Part shown: one piece after another, positions 1 to 7,698 of the stretch
How the letters are laid out: every line of letters begins with the position of its first letter
How positions within the stretch are numbered: position 1 is the first letter of the stretch
From: Acidobacteriota bacterium
Lineage (GTDB): Bacteria > Acidobacteriota > Terriglobia > Acidiferrales > UBA7541
DNA length: 64,000 nucleotides
Assembly (NCBI GenBank): GCA_013289585.1
Contig: JABCZR010000003.1
Span: forward strand, 62,001-126,000
Reading direction: 5' to 3'
The notes under the pieces: model-generated
Databases searched by the model: none
What the model saw: only the letters and a program-made list of their open reading frames with translations
What the model was told of the DNA's origin: nothing
Program-made: the position numbers and the translations under genes

Positions 1-630
1 CAATCGTTCGATCCCAACCAACAAGACGATCATTGCTATCCCGACGGCTAATGTCGTCAGCTTGGCCTCTGGAGTTCCACGCACGATAGCCAACACGTTA
101 TGGAAAAAAGAGGCCCTGGGAATATGAATGCCGAGGATCTTTGGAATCTGATCTAGCACGATGACAGTACCAATACCCGCCTTAAAGCCGACCAATACTG
201 GTTCGGAAATGAAATTAGCGATAAAGCCCAACCGCAACAACGAAGCAAGAACGAGGATGCCTCCAACCAATAGTGTCAACATTGCTGAAGCCTTAAGGAG
301 GGATGACGGATCTCCACCAGGCACGACTTGGCCGAGTTCTGTTGCGGTGAGAACTGCGATGGTGGTGGTGGTGCTTACACTCAGTGGGCGAGAGGTTCCC
401 AGCACAGCGTAAATCGCCAAGGGGACTAAGGCAGTGTATAGCCCCACCTGTACCGGAAGTCCTGCAATCGTTGCATATGCCATTGCCTTGGGAATGACCA
501 CGGCGGCCGTGGTCAGGCCGGCGATCAGATCCGGCCGCAACCACTCCTTCTGGTAACCGAATAACCAGTCTGCAATCGGTAGGTTGCTGTGGCTGGTATG
601 CCCTGTCGACAAGTCTTTCCCCAAACGCAT
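1..630 (-). CDS. SulP family inorganic anion transporter, N-terminal part (partial)
   Basis: The minus strand is open from an ATG at 630 to the window edge, giving about 210 residues of the membrane domain of a SulP/SLC26-type anion (sulfate, bicarbonate) permease. The family signature is visible early: a cytoplasmic start, then GLTTAAVVIPKAMAYATIAG followed by PVQVGLYTALVP, and further on FISEPVLVGFKAGIG. Full-length members have about 500-750 residues and end in a STAS domain, which would lie beyond the window. The ATG is the first Met after an in-frame stop; a GTG at 660 is an alternative, and no strong ribosome site precedes either. The CTAGGG inverted repeat at 772-787 lies 24 nt before an extended -10-like hexamer directed at this gene. 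Confidence 0.88.
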   Translation of the reverse strand, partial: MRLGKDLSTGHTSHSNLPIADWLFGYQKEWLRPDLIAGLTTAAVVIPKAMAYATIAGLPVQVGLYTALVPLAIYAVLGTSRPLSVSTTTTIAVLTATELGQVVPGGDPSSLLKASAMLTLLVGGILVLASLLRLGFIANFISEPVLVGFKAGIGTVIVLDQIPKILGIHIPRASFFHNVLAIVRGTPEAKLTTLAVGIAMIVLLVGIERL

Positions 631-1072
631 CTGCTGGGTTCGTCCATCAGCGCAGTTCACCGATATTCGATCAACGCCAAATCCGACGGGTGACAAACTC
701 AGCGGCGCTGGCTGAGCCTTGATGAAGCTGCCAAGATGCGAATGCTAGCAACCCAATATTTCTCTCAGCACCTAGGGATTTGCCTAGTGGCGCTCCGACG
801 CCCGAGTTGAACCCGCTCGACCAAAGAGGCCACAGCGACCGATGCCTGTGGTCACATTTTTGAATTCGGACTACAATTCAAGACTTCCGCCGGTGTTCTG
901 GAAGAACTAAGGCAAGTCTTCGAAGGGGTAGTTCGTGTAGGGGAATCGTCATTCATTTACGGTATCGATTCGAAAAAATGCGATCAATTTAGGAGCTCGA
1001 AAGAATTGGTCCACTCCCGTTGTATCGCGATGATTCCCAGGTTCAATTGCCTGAAAGCCCGGTAATTGGCAG
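631..1072. other. Divergent intergenic region between SulP gene and sensor kinase
   Basis: This 442-bp gap separates two divergent genes. It holds the inverted repeat at 772-787 and a minus-strand TGCTAGCAT extended -10-like element at 742-750. The 250 bp next to the kinase gene show no convincing -35/-10 pair, no second copy of the repeat and no protein-like open frame. Confidence 0.6.
772..787 (-). promoter_or_regulatory. CTAGGG inverted-repeat operator, site 1 (SulP promoter)
   Basis: CTAGGGATTTGCCTAG is an imperfect dyad (CTAGG / CCTAG arms). Reading towards the SulP gene, 24 nt separate it from TAGCAT at 747-742, which carries an upstream TGC. This places the dyad around -44, where a class II activator would sit. 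Three similar sites occur at 3041, 3690 and 9282. Confidence 0.6.
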
Positions 1073-2917
1073 ATGAATCTTGAAAATAGCTGGCTCCCCA
1101 GCCAGTCAAAACGTCTTGTCGGAAATGCGCGCCGGATCTCCCTGCTGCTGGTTCTGATTTCCTTGCACTTGGTGGGTGAGCCTAGGGGGAGTGCTCAAAC
1201 TCCCGCAAAGAAGAATATTCTAATTCTGAACGAGGTGGGCCCATCGCACGCTCTGACCAAGATAGTGGCCCAAGAACTTTTCACCGGAGTGCCTGATACG
1301 CCCGGTCGTCACGTCGAAATTTATTCAGAAAGCTTCGACATGCTCTCTTTTCCGGACAGCCTCTCCCCCTCGGAATTGCAGGAGTCGCTTGTTAAGCAAT
1401 ATGGCAGGCAAAAATTTGACGTTGTCGTAGCTGTGGGACCAGACACTATTAAGTTTCTCGGGGAACATGCCCAGTCTCTGTTCGTCAACGTTCCCATTGT
1501 CATTTGTGGAAGTTCCGCCGACCAGGCAGGCCATCCCAAGTTAGACTCCAGGTTCACGGGAACTTGGCAAAAGCTTGAATCAACGAAAACAATGGAGGTG
1601 GCCCTACGCCTTTTCCCGGCCACTCGGCATGTGTTTATAGTGGGAGGCACCTCTGATTTCGACCGGACCGTCATGTCATTGACAAGAAATTCCATGAGTT
1701 CCTTTGCGGCGAACGCAGATATTGTCTACCTGACAGACATGGCTATGGGAGAACTACTCGAAAAACTACAGAACCTACCTGAGAACTCGGTTGTCCTTTA
1801 TGTCTCCCTTTTTCAGGATACCGCCGGCCACAGTTTCCTCAATGCGACCAAGGCCCTCCCCATGGTTGCGTCGGCCGTGAATGTCCCCGTATTTGGAATG
1901 TCAGATACGTATTTGGGGCGTGGAATCGTCGGCGGGGATCTGATGAACTTTCAGGAACAGGGGAATGTCACGGCTCGGATCGTTTCGGAACTCCTCGATG
2001 GGAAAAGAGTCGAAGATCTTCCTATCAGGACTCTTCCTGGTATGTTCATGTTCGATTGGAATGAACTGAAACGTTGGCACATTCCAGAAAGCCGACTTCC
2101 TTCTGGGAGTATCATACTTTTTCGCGAACCAAGTCTTTGGGAGCGCACCAAATGGATTTGGACCACTGGACTCCTGATCATCCTGGGTCTTTCCGCTTTG
2201 GCCGCCTACCTGCAGCACGCCGGAAAACAGCTGAAATTGGCCAGAGAGAGGGAAGGGCACCTCAGTGGCATGCTGATCAATGCAGAGGAAAAGGAGCGCC
2301 AGCGGATAGCCTCGGAACTTCACGATGACTACAGCCAGAGACTGGCAGTACTCGCGTTGGGTTTGGAGAATGTGGATGAAGCAACGCCCGCTTCAGTCCC
2401 CGATGTTCATAAGCAATTGCGAGAGCTTGTAAAATCCACAAGCGAACTCGGTGCTGATCTCCACACCCTTTCTCACCAGCTGCATTCATCCACGCTCGAG
2501 AGCCTGGGACTTGTTCCTGCCCTCGCCGCCTTGTGCAAGGAATTTACTGACCAGCAAGACATCAAAGTAGAGTTTACCTCGGACGAGATTCCCCGATCGA
2601 TTCAACCTGAGTCAGCCCTTTGCATCTTTCGTATCGTTCAAGAAGGGCTTCGGAATTTGAAGAAGCACAGTGGTGTGGGAAAAGCGGAGGTGCACTTGCG
2701 AATGACACGCGGCACATTGGCCCTTACTTTGCGAGACGAAGGCAGCGGATTCGACTTAAAATCACTGCGCCACAATGAAGGGATAGGCATCCGAAGCATG
2801 GAGGAGCGCGCACGCTCGCTGGGTGGAAAATTCGAAATTCATTCACAATTTGGCAAAGGGACAACGCTCAAGGCTTGGGTGCCAGCCAAACCTGATCCGG
2901 GACTTGTTAAGAGCTAG
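1073..2917 (+). CDS. Sensor histidine kinase with ABC-substrate-binding-like sensor (HisKA_3 type)
   Basis: A membrane histidine kinase of 614 residues. A signal-like hydrophobic stretch lies near residues 20-40. It is followed by about 300 residues resembling the periplasmic ABC_sub_bind domain found in some acidobacterial and proteobacterial kinases. One transmembrane helix (TKWIWTTGLLIILGLSALAA) lies around residue 365. The dimerisation/phosphoacceptor box EKERQRIASELHDD puts the phosphorylated His at residue 417, as in NarX/DesK-type HisKA_3 kinases. A HATPase_c domain follows (N-box FRIVQEGLRNLKKHS, then LRDEGSGFD and GIGIRSMEER). The ligand is unknown. Kinases of this class normally signal to NarL/LuxR-type regulators; the receiver gene at 3167 is the likely partner. 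The start is the only ATG with a plausible signal peptide. Confidence 0.9.
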   Translation: MNLENSWLPSQSKRLVGNARRISLLLVLISLHLVGEPRGSAQTPAKKNILILNEVGPSHALTKIVAQELFTGVPDTPGRHVEIYSESFDMLSFPDSLSPSELQESLVKQYGRQKFDVVVAVGPDTIKFLGEHAQSLFVNVPIVICGSSADQAGHPKLDSRFTGTWQKLESTKTMEVALRLFPATRHVFIVGGTSDFDRTVMSLTRNSMSSFAANADIVYLTDMAMGELLEKLQNLPENSVVLYVSLFQDTAGHSFLNATKALPMVASAVNVPVFGMSDTYLGRGIVGGDLMNFQEQGNVTARIVSELLDGKRVEDLPIRTLPGMFMFDWNELKRWHIPESRLPSGSIILFREPSLWERTKWIWTTGLLIILGLSALAAYLQHAGKQLKLAREREGHLSGMLINAEEKERQRIASELHDDYSQRLAVLALGLENVDEATPASVPDVHKQLRELVKSTSELGADLHTLSHQLHSSTLESLGLVPALAALCKEFTDQQDIKVEFTSDEIPRSIQPESALCIFRIVQEGLRNLKKHSGVGKAEVHLRMTRGTLALTLRDEGSGFDLKSLRHNEGIGIRSMEERARSLGGKFEIHSQFGKGTTLKAWVPAKPDPGLVKS

Positions 2918-3040
2918 AGTCGTCACGAGCAAGTTGTATGTCCCTTCCGGCGTAAGCAGTCTGGAGATCCTCGAAGCGTCCAGGTCTGCACGAGCCGTAC
3001 ACTAACGGGGACAAAACTCTCTAAAATTACATTTTATGGG

Positions 3041-3056
3041 CTAGGGATTTCCCCAG
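3041..3056 (+). promoter_or_regulatory. CTAGGG inverted-repeat operator, site 2, with promoter of the receiver gene
   Basis: CTAGGGATTTCCCCAG lies directly before a weak -35-like TAGCCA (3057-3062), a 17-bp spacer and a -10-like TAACAT (3080-3085). The gap from the dyad to the -10 is 23 nt, the same as at sites 3 and 4. The receiver gene begins about 80 bp downstream of the -10. A poor -35 with an adjacent dyad is what an activator-dependent promoter looks like. Confidence 0.6.
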
Positions 3057-3166
3057 TAGCCAAGTACGTTCACACCCCCTAACATCCGGCCTAGATTGAT
3101 ACTGCACCCTTGTCCGTTAGCGCTACGAAAGCGAGTGTGCATGTTTGTTTTGGACGGAGGCGAACG

Positions 3167-3562
3167 TTGATTCGCCCACGCATACTCTTGGCTGATGACC
3201 ATTCCGACTTCCTGGAAGCGGAGATTGCTCTCCTGCGGCCCCACTTTGAGCTTGTAGGCACGGCAAGCGATGGGGTGTCGCTTGTATCAGAAGTGCAGCG
3301 TCTCAATCCGGACGTTGTTGTGGCTGATATCACTATGCCGGTAATGAACGGCATTGATGCCGTACATAGACTCAAAGAGTTAGGCTCAACCGCCAAGTTC
3401 GTATTCCTGACGATCAACACCGGTGAAGAATTCGTTAAGGCTTGCCAAAAGGAGGGCGCTCGGGGTTATGTCTGGAAATCCCGAATGAAGTCCCACCTGA
3501 TCCCAGCAATTTATGCGGCACTCGAGGACCTACCATATATTTCCCCGTTAACTTCCCCGTGA
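3167..3562 (+). CDS. Receiver-only response regulator
   Basis: A 131-residue CheY-like receiver with the acidic pair D10-D11, phosphoacceptor D54 (VVVADITMPVMNG), a Thr in VFLTINT and the conserved Lys in VWKS. The TTG at 3167 is chosen as start because GGAGG at 3156-3160 stands 6 nt before it and the receiver fold begins at residue 3; upstream TTG (3110) and GTG (3137) lack such a site. The alpha4-beta5-alpha5 surface resembles NarL/FixJ regulators, but translation stops just after the receiver at the point where the LuxR-type DNA-binding domain would begin. No helix-turn-helix remnant is visible in any frame downstream. It probably receives phosphate from the kinase upstream, and output would need another protein. 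Confidence 0.85.
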   Translation: MIRPRILLADDHSDFLEAEIALLRPHFELVGTASDGVSLVSEVQRLNPDVVVADITMPVMNGIDAVHRLKELGSTAKFVFLTINTGEEFVKACQKEGARGYVWKSRMKSHLIPAIYAALEDLPYISPLTSP

Positions 3563-3689
3563 CTACCGGAGATTTGTTTCGCCATTGAGAGTCGGCAGAA
3601 AGGATGCCACCGCAGGCATCGCTCTAAGGAAGAACAGAGATGGGTTTGGTCGAACAATACTGGCAAGGCGGAATGCGCGGACTTAATAA

Positions 3690-3705
3690 CTAGGGATTCC
3701 CCTAG
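3690..3705 (+). promoter_or_regulatory. CTAGGG inverted-repeat operator, site 3, with promoter
   Basis: CTAGGGATTCCCCTAG, extended by A and T to perfect 7-bp arms (3689-3706), abuts a -35-like TTGCTG (3706-3711), a 17-bp spacer and TAAATA (3729-3734). The dyad-to-(-10) gap is 23 nt. Transcription would start near 3741 and run into the leader of the DUF3300-DUF2950 genes. Confidence 0.62.
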
Positions 3706-3941
3706 TTGCTGGTGCTAAAGAGAAAGTCTAAATACCTAAGTAGGTGCCAGGGTCCTAGATTCACGATGGACGGCAAAGAGGCGGATCTTTGTGGTCCGGT
3801 GAAGCGCATGAAAATCACAACTGCCAAAATCGACCGGGAGCAACCTGCCGTTGGTAGGGCTTCTCTGTCTCTTGTGCATTTCTGCTTCGCTCGGGCTAGG
3901 TTTGTCCACGAGAATTTGGGACTTTAAGTTGCCCCCAAAGG

Positions 3942-3970
3942 GGAGGAGCAAGAGCAGTACGGGCTCCTCC
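3942..3970 (+). other. Perfect 8-bp hairpin in DUF3300 leader
   Basis: GGAGGAGC at 3942-3949 pairs perfectly with GCTCCTCC at 3963-3970 across a 13-nt loop. No T-run follows on the + strand, so it is not a standard intrinsic terminator. It may structure a leader RNA or form the 3' part of a small RNA starting near 3741. Confidence 0.4.
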
Positions 3971-4098
3971 TCACCCTCTGCGCGGCCGAGTGGAGGAGAG
4001 CGTTAGAAAACTGAGCACTGAGTTCTACTATTCGAGGTGAGCAGTCGAAGGTTGGCCCACAGGGACGTAAAGACAGAAATTGCGAAGGAAAGTCACCC

Positions 4099-5412
4099 AT
4101 GAAAAAGAAAACTGTCGGATTAAGATTGTTCCGCAAAGCCGCGCAAAGCTGTGTAGCCGTTTTGTGTTCTGCGCTTCTCGTTCCGGGAGACGTAATGCCA
4201 GCAACTTCGGCACAGGAACAGGCACCCGGGTCAGTTGAGCAGGATGCTCCGAAGATTCCTCCAGACCAACTTGACTCGCTCGTAGCCCCAATCGCGCTGT
4301 ACCCGGACCCAATGCTCGCTCAAGTCCTGGCTGCTTCGACGTACCCATTGGAACTTGTTCAACTCCAGCAATGGCTGGAGAAAAACAAGACTTTGAAAGA
4401 CAAGGCGCTGGCTGATGCCGTGCAAAAACAGCCTTGGGATCCCAGCGTCCAGGGCATGGCCGCAATGCCGGACCTGGTGAAGCGCCTGGCGGATGACATT
4501 CAGTGGACGACCGACATGGGTAACGCATTCCTGGCGCAGCAGAGCGATGTAATGGATGCCGTGCAGCGCATGCGCAAGAAGGCCCAGGACAAAGGCAATT
4601 TGAAATCGACCGAACAACAGAAAGTCGAAACCAAAGTCATCGAGAGCAAGAGTGTAATCGTGGTCGAACAGGCTAATCCGGAGGTTGTGTATGTACCATC
4701 GTATGATCCGGTCGTGGTCTACGGCCCACCTGTCTATCCCTACCCCCCAATCTACTATCCGCCGCCAGGATACTATGCCGCGGGAATGGCGATTTCTTTC
4801 GGAATCGGCCTTGCCATGGGAGCAGCGTGGGGCGGAGGCTGGGGTTACGGCTGCGGGTGGGGCGGCAACAACAACGTTACGATCAACAACAATAACAATT
4901 TCAACCGCAACAGCAACATAAACAGCGGCAACCGCCCCTCGAATCAACCAGCCCGAGGCGGCAATCGCGGCGGAGGCAATAATTGGCAGCACAATCCCCA
5001 GCACCGGGGCGGAACGCCCTATGGCAATAAAGCGACCGCCAATAAGTTCGGAGGAACAACCAGAGGGGCTTCGGTGTCGGATCGCCAAGCCGGTGCTCGC
5101 CAGAGTATTTCTCAGCAGGGCAACAGGCCACAAGCGAGCACGCGCGATGCCGGTTCGCGCGGACAGCAGCAAGGTGTTGGCGATCGTGCGAGTGGCGGTG
5201 CAAACCGCGGTGGGGGAGGGGGAGATCGCGTCGGCAATCGGAGCGTATCACCGAGCTCGGGCAGAGGTTCCAGGAGCGATGCGTTCGGTGGTGCTTCGAG
5301 GGGGAGTACCGGCAGTTCAGCACGCGCTAGTAGTTCGCGCGGCTCTTCCAGCATGGGGTCTCGTGGTGGCGGTGGGTCTCGCGGTGGCGGTGGCGGCGGG
5401 CGGCGGAGGTAG
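4099..5412 (+). CDS. DUF3300 domain-containing secreted protein with Gly/Ser/Arg-rich tail
   Basis: A 437-residue protein with a cleavable-looking signal peptide (residues 1-38, ending near ATSAQEQ). A DUF3300 region follows (about 53-200), opening DQLDSLVAPIALYPDPMLAQ and including QKQPWDPSVQGMAAMPDLVK and PEVVYVPSYDPVVVYG. Next come a Pro/Tyr-rich stretch, a Gly-rich hydrophobic segment (AISFGIGLAMGAAWGGG), an Asn-rich run and a roughly 150-residue low-complexity tail of Gly, Ser, Arg and Gln. The DUF3300 function is not established; secretion and the repetitive tail suggest an envelope or extracellular structural role. AAGGAAAG precedes the ATG. It is followed closely by a DUF2950 gene, a partnership seen in other genomes. 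Confidence 0.88.
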   Translation: MKKKTVGLRLFRKAAQSCVAVLCSALLVPGDVMPATSAQEQAPGSVEQDAPKIPPDQLDSLVAPIALYPDPMLAQVLAASTYPLELVQLQQWLEKNKTLKDKALADAVQKQPWDPSVQGMAAMPDLVKRLADDIQWTTDMGNAFLAQQSDVMDAVQRMRKKAQDKGNLKSTEQQKVETKVIESKSVIVVEQANPEVVYVPSYDPVVVYGPPVYPYPPIYYPPPGYYAAGMAISFGIGLAMGAAWGGGWGYGCGWGGNNNVTINNNNNFNRNSNINSGNRPSNQPARGGNRGGGNNWQHNPQHRGGTPYGNKATANKFGGTTRGASVSDRQAGARQSISQQGNRPQASTRDAGSRGQQQGVGDRASGGANRGGGGGDRVGNRSVSPSSGRGSRSDAFGGASRGSTGSSARASSSRGSSSMGSRGGGGSRGGGGGGRRR

Positions 5413-5437
5413 ACAAGTCATGAAGAGGGAACTTCAA

Positions 5438-6463
5438 ATGAAATCGAGAAAATTTAATTCGTTTGTGTGGATTACAGCCGGGAGATTGTCGATCATTGCC
5501 ACCCCTTGCGCGTTGGCGCTGCTCTGCGCTTTACCCTTGCTATCACAGCAGAAGCCCTCCCAGTCTTCATCGCAAAGCCAGAAAACCTTCGCTTCCTCGA
5601 AGGAGGCTGCCGAGGCACTCATTCAGGCTGCGGGGAGTTTTGATGTGCCTGCTCTGACGCAGATTCTCGGTCCCAGCGGCGAAGACTTGGTCGCTTCGGA
5701 GGACTCAGTCCGGGATAAGGAGTTCGCCGCCGCGTTTGCTGCGAAAGCTCACGATAAGAATTCGATTGTTGTAGACCCCAAAAATGCGGACCGCGCCACC
5801 CTTATTGTCGGAAGTGGGGACTGGCCGCTGCCAATTCCCATCGTCAAGCGAAACGGAAGGTGGTTCTTCGATACCAAAGCGGGCCGCCAGGAGATTCTCT
5901 ATCGTCGCATTGGGAGTAATGAACTGGATGCCATCGAAATCTGCCGGGGCTATGTGGACGCCCAACGCGAATATGCCTTGGAGAAACATGATGGTGCGGA
6001 GGCAAATCAGTACGCACAGCGAATTATCAGCACTCCCGGGAAGCAAGACGGCTTGGTCTGGCGGAATCCGGATGGGAGCTTGGCCGGGCCCATTGCTGAG
6101 GGTATCGCTGATGCCCTGGCGCAAGGCTACACGGACAAAGCCAAGCCGTACCACGGATATTTCTTCAAGATCCTGAAAGGGCAGGGCTCCGCGCAGCCGC
6201 TCGGCAAGTTGGACTTTGTTGTAGAGGGGGCAATGATCGGTGGCTTCGCTCTCGCCGCTGCTCCGGCAGACTATCGTGTCACTGGTGTCAAAACCTTCGT
6301 TGTGAGTTACGAAGGAGTTGTCTACCAGAAAGATCTAGGCCCAGACACGCTCAATATTTTCAAGGAAATGGAGCTTTATAATCCGGACAAATCCTGGAAG
6401 CCCACGAATGACAATTGGCCGACGGATGCGTTTGATACGTCCGCTTCCACAGGGAAAGACTGA
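5438..6463 (+). CDS. DUF2950 domain-containing secreted protein
   Basis: A 341-residue protein. The ATG at 5438 is preceded by AGAGGGA at 7-nt spacing; an in-frame ATG at 5420 is an alternative, and the frame also runs open far upstream inside the DUF3300 gene, which is not credible coding. A signal peptide (about residues 1-36) is followed by a Ser/Gln-rich linker and the DUF2950 domain. Characteristic segments are FASSKEAAEALIQAAGSFD, LYRRIGSNELDAIEICRGYV and GYFFKILKGQG. The biochemical role is unknown. It is only 25 bp after the DUF3300 gene on the same strand, so both are probably on one transcript and may form one envelope system. Confidence 0.88.
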   Translation: MKSRKFNSFVWITAGRLSIIATPCALALLCALPLLSQQKPSQSSSQSQKTFASSKEAAEALIQAAGSFDVPALTQILGPSGEDLVASEDSVRDKEFAAAFAAKAHDKNSIVVDPKNADRATLIVGSGDWPLPIPIVKRNGRWFFDTKAGRQEILYRRIGSNELDAIEICRGYVDAQREYALEKHDGAEANQYAQRIISTPGKQDGLVWRNPDGSLAGPIAEGIADALAQGYTDKAKPYHGYFFKILKGQGSAQPLGKLDFVVEGAMIGGFALAAAPADYRVTGVKTFVVSYEGVVYQKDLGPDTLNIFKEMELYNPDKSWKPTNDNWPTDAFDTSASTGKD

Positions 6464-6832
6464 ATGACTCAATGCGGGTGTCTGCGGACTTTCTGGTAAC
6501 CATGCGCCCCCATTAGCCGAGGAACCATTCAGCAGGGAGCCGCTATTGCGAGATCGATGCACGATGGCCGCCGCAGTCCGGAGACGAAACGAATGACCAC
6601 AGAATCTGTATACCGTATCCCGCTACCGCGGAACCAGTGGATTAGCAGTAGTGGGACATCTGCTCCTGCGCGATCACCTACTCCATAAGGGCGTCGATCG
6701 GCAAGTTGCTGAAAGTGGTTTCGCGGGCTAACGATCAGATCATTGGATGAATTCATGGAGGGCCGCAGCATCCTTTGATGGACATTCGGAGCCCCGGCGA
6801 AATTTCTATTCGCTAAGGAGAAGTCAATCCAG
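6464..6832. other. Intergenic region before ppk2
   Basis: This 369-bp gap has no protein-like frame on either strand, no CTAGGG dyad and no clear terminator. The only signal found is the ribosome site of ppk2 at its right end. Confidence 0.5.
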
Positions 6833-7642
6833 ATGGGCAAACAAGATGCGTCACAGGAAGAGAAATCCCTGAAGCGGAAAAAATACGAAAAAGAACTGCG
6901 GCGTCTCCAGGCAGAGCTCTGCAAATTACAGGACTGGGTAAAATACAAAGGACTGCGTGCCATTGTCATCTTTGAAGGACGGGACGCCGCCGGTAAAGGC
7001 GGCACTATTCGCGCGATTACGGAGCGGGTCAGTCCGCGCGTGTTCCGTCTAATTGCGTTGCCAGCCCCATCGGATCGTGAGAAAACTCAGATGTACATCC
7101 AGCGCTACATGCAGCATTTTCCAGCCGCTGGCGAGATTCTGATCTTCGACCGTAGTTGGTACAACCGGGCCGGTGTCGAGCATGTCATGGGATTTTGCAC
7201 CGACGAGCAGTACCGCCAGTTCCTCAAACTCTGTCCCACATTCGAAAAATATATCGTGGATGCCAGAATAATTCTCATCAAGTACTGGCTCGAAGTTGGA
7301 AAGAAGGAGCAGCAGCGCCGATTCGAGGCCCGCATCAAGGATCCTCTCCGCCAATGGAAACTCAGTCCGATGGATCTGGAATCCTACCGTCGCTGGAATG
7401 AATACTCGAAGGCTCGCGACAAAATGCTCGAAGCTACCGACTCCAAGCACGCACCTTGGTATCTTGTCCGCTCAGATGATAAACGCAAGGCCCGCCTGAA
7501 CTGCATTTCTCACTTACTGGGTATGATTCCGTACAAAAAAGCACCGCGGGAGAAAATCAAACTGCCGAAGCGTTCCGAAAAACATGGTTACGACGATCAA
7601 GGATCTGTTAAGGGGCGACGGTTCGTCCCGGAAAAATTTTGA
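6833..7642 (+). CDS. ppk2: Polyphosphate kinase 2 (PPK2) family protein
   Basis: A 269-residue single-domain PPK2, the usual length for the family. It shows the Walker A loop FEGRDAAGKGG (about residues 46-56), the lid/Walker B region IFDRSWYNRAGVEHVMGF, and KYWLEVGKKEQQRRFEARIKDP, all diagnostic. PPK2 enzymes transfer phosphate between polyphosphate and nucleoside di- or monophosphates in the cytoplasm; class I members favour NDP to NTP. AAGGAG stands upstream of the ATG, at slightly long spacing. It stands alone between a 369-bp gap and the convergent DUF2254 gene, so it may be involved in energy or phosphate stress. Substrate preference cannot be read from sequence. Confidence 0.93.
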   Translation: MGKQDASQEEKSLKRKKYEKELRRLQAELCKLQDWVKYKGLRAIVIFEGRDAAGKGGTIRAITERVSPRVFRLIALPAPSDREKTQMYIQRYMQHFPAAGEILIFDRSWYNRAGVEHVMGFCTDEQYRQFLKLCPTFEKYIVDARIILIKYWLEVGKKEQQRRFEARIKDPLRQWKLSPMDLESYRRWNEYSKARDKMLEATDSKHAPWYLVRSDDKRKARLNCISHLLGMIPYKKAPREKIKLPKRSEKHGYDDQGSVKGRRFVPEKF

Positions 7643-7698
7643 GTGAATCGGATCTCGAGAAGCATGACCCAGCAAGAAGGGAATTATGCGGTCAGATT

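Larger units (their letters stand above)
3563..4098. other. Long leader/intergenic region before the DUF3300 gene
   Basis: This 536-bp stretch holds operator site 3 with a promoter-like pair, then about 360 nt before the DUF3300 start. It includes a perfect 8-bp hairpin at 3942-3970. A 53-codon frame from ATG 3766 has no ribosome site and no recognisable family, so I do not call it a gene. The region could be an untranslated leader or encode a small RNA. Confidence 0.5.

Noticed and set aside
4231-5172. A 313-codon minus-strand frame opposite DUF3300
   Set aside because: Shadow of the low-complexity coding region; no start context and no recognisable domain.
5021-5437. Open frame upstream of the DUF2950 start, inside the DUF3300 gene
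   Set aside because: It is an out-of-frame reading of the Gly/Ser/Arg-rich tail; the ribosome site before 5438 and the signal peptide fix the real start.
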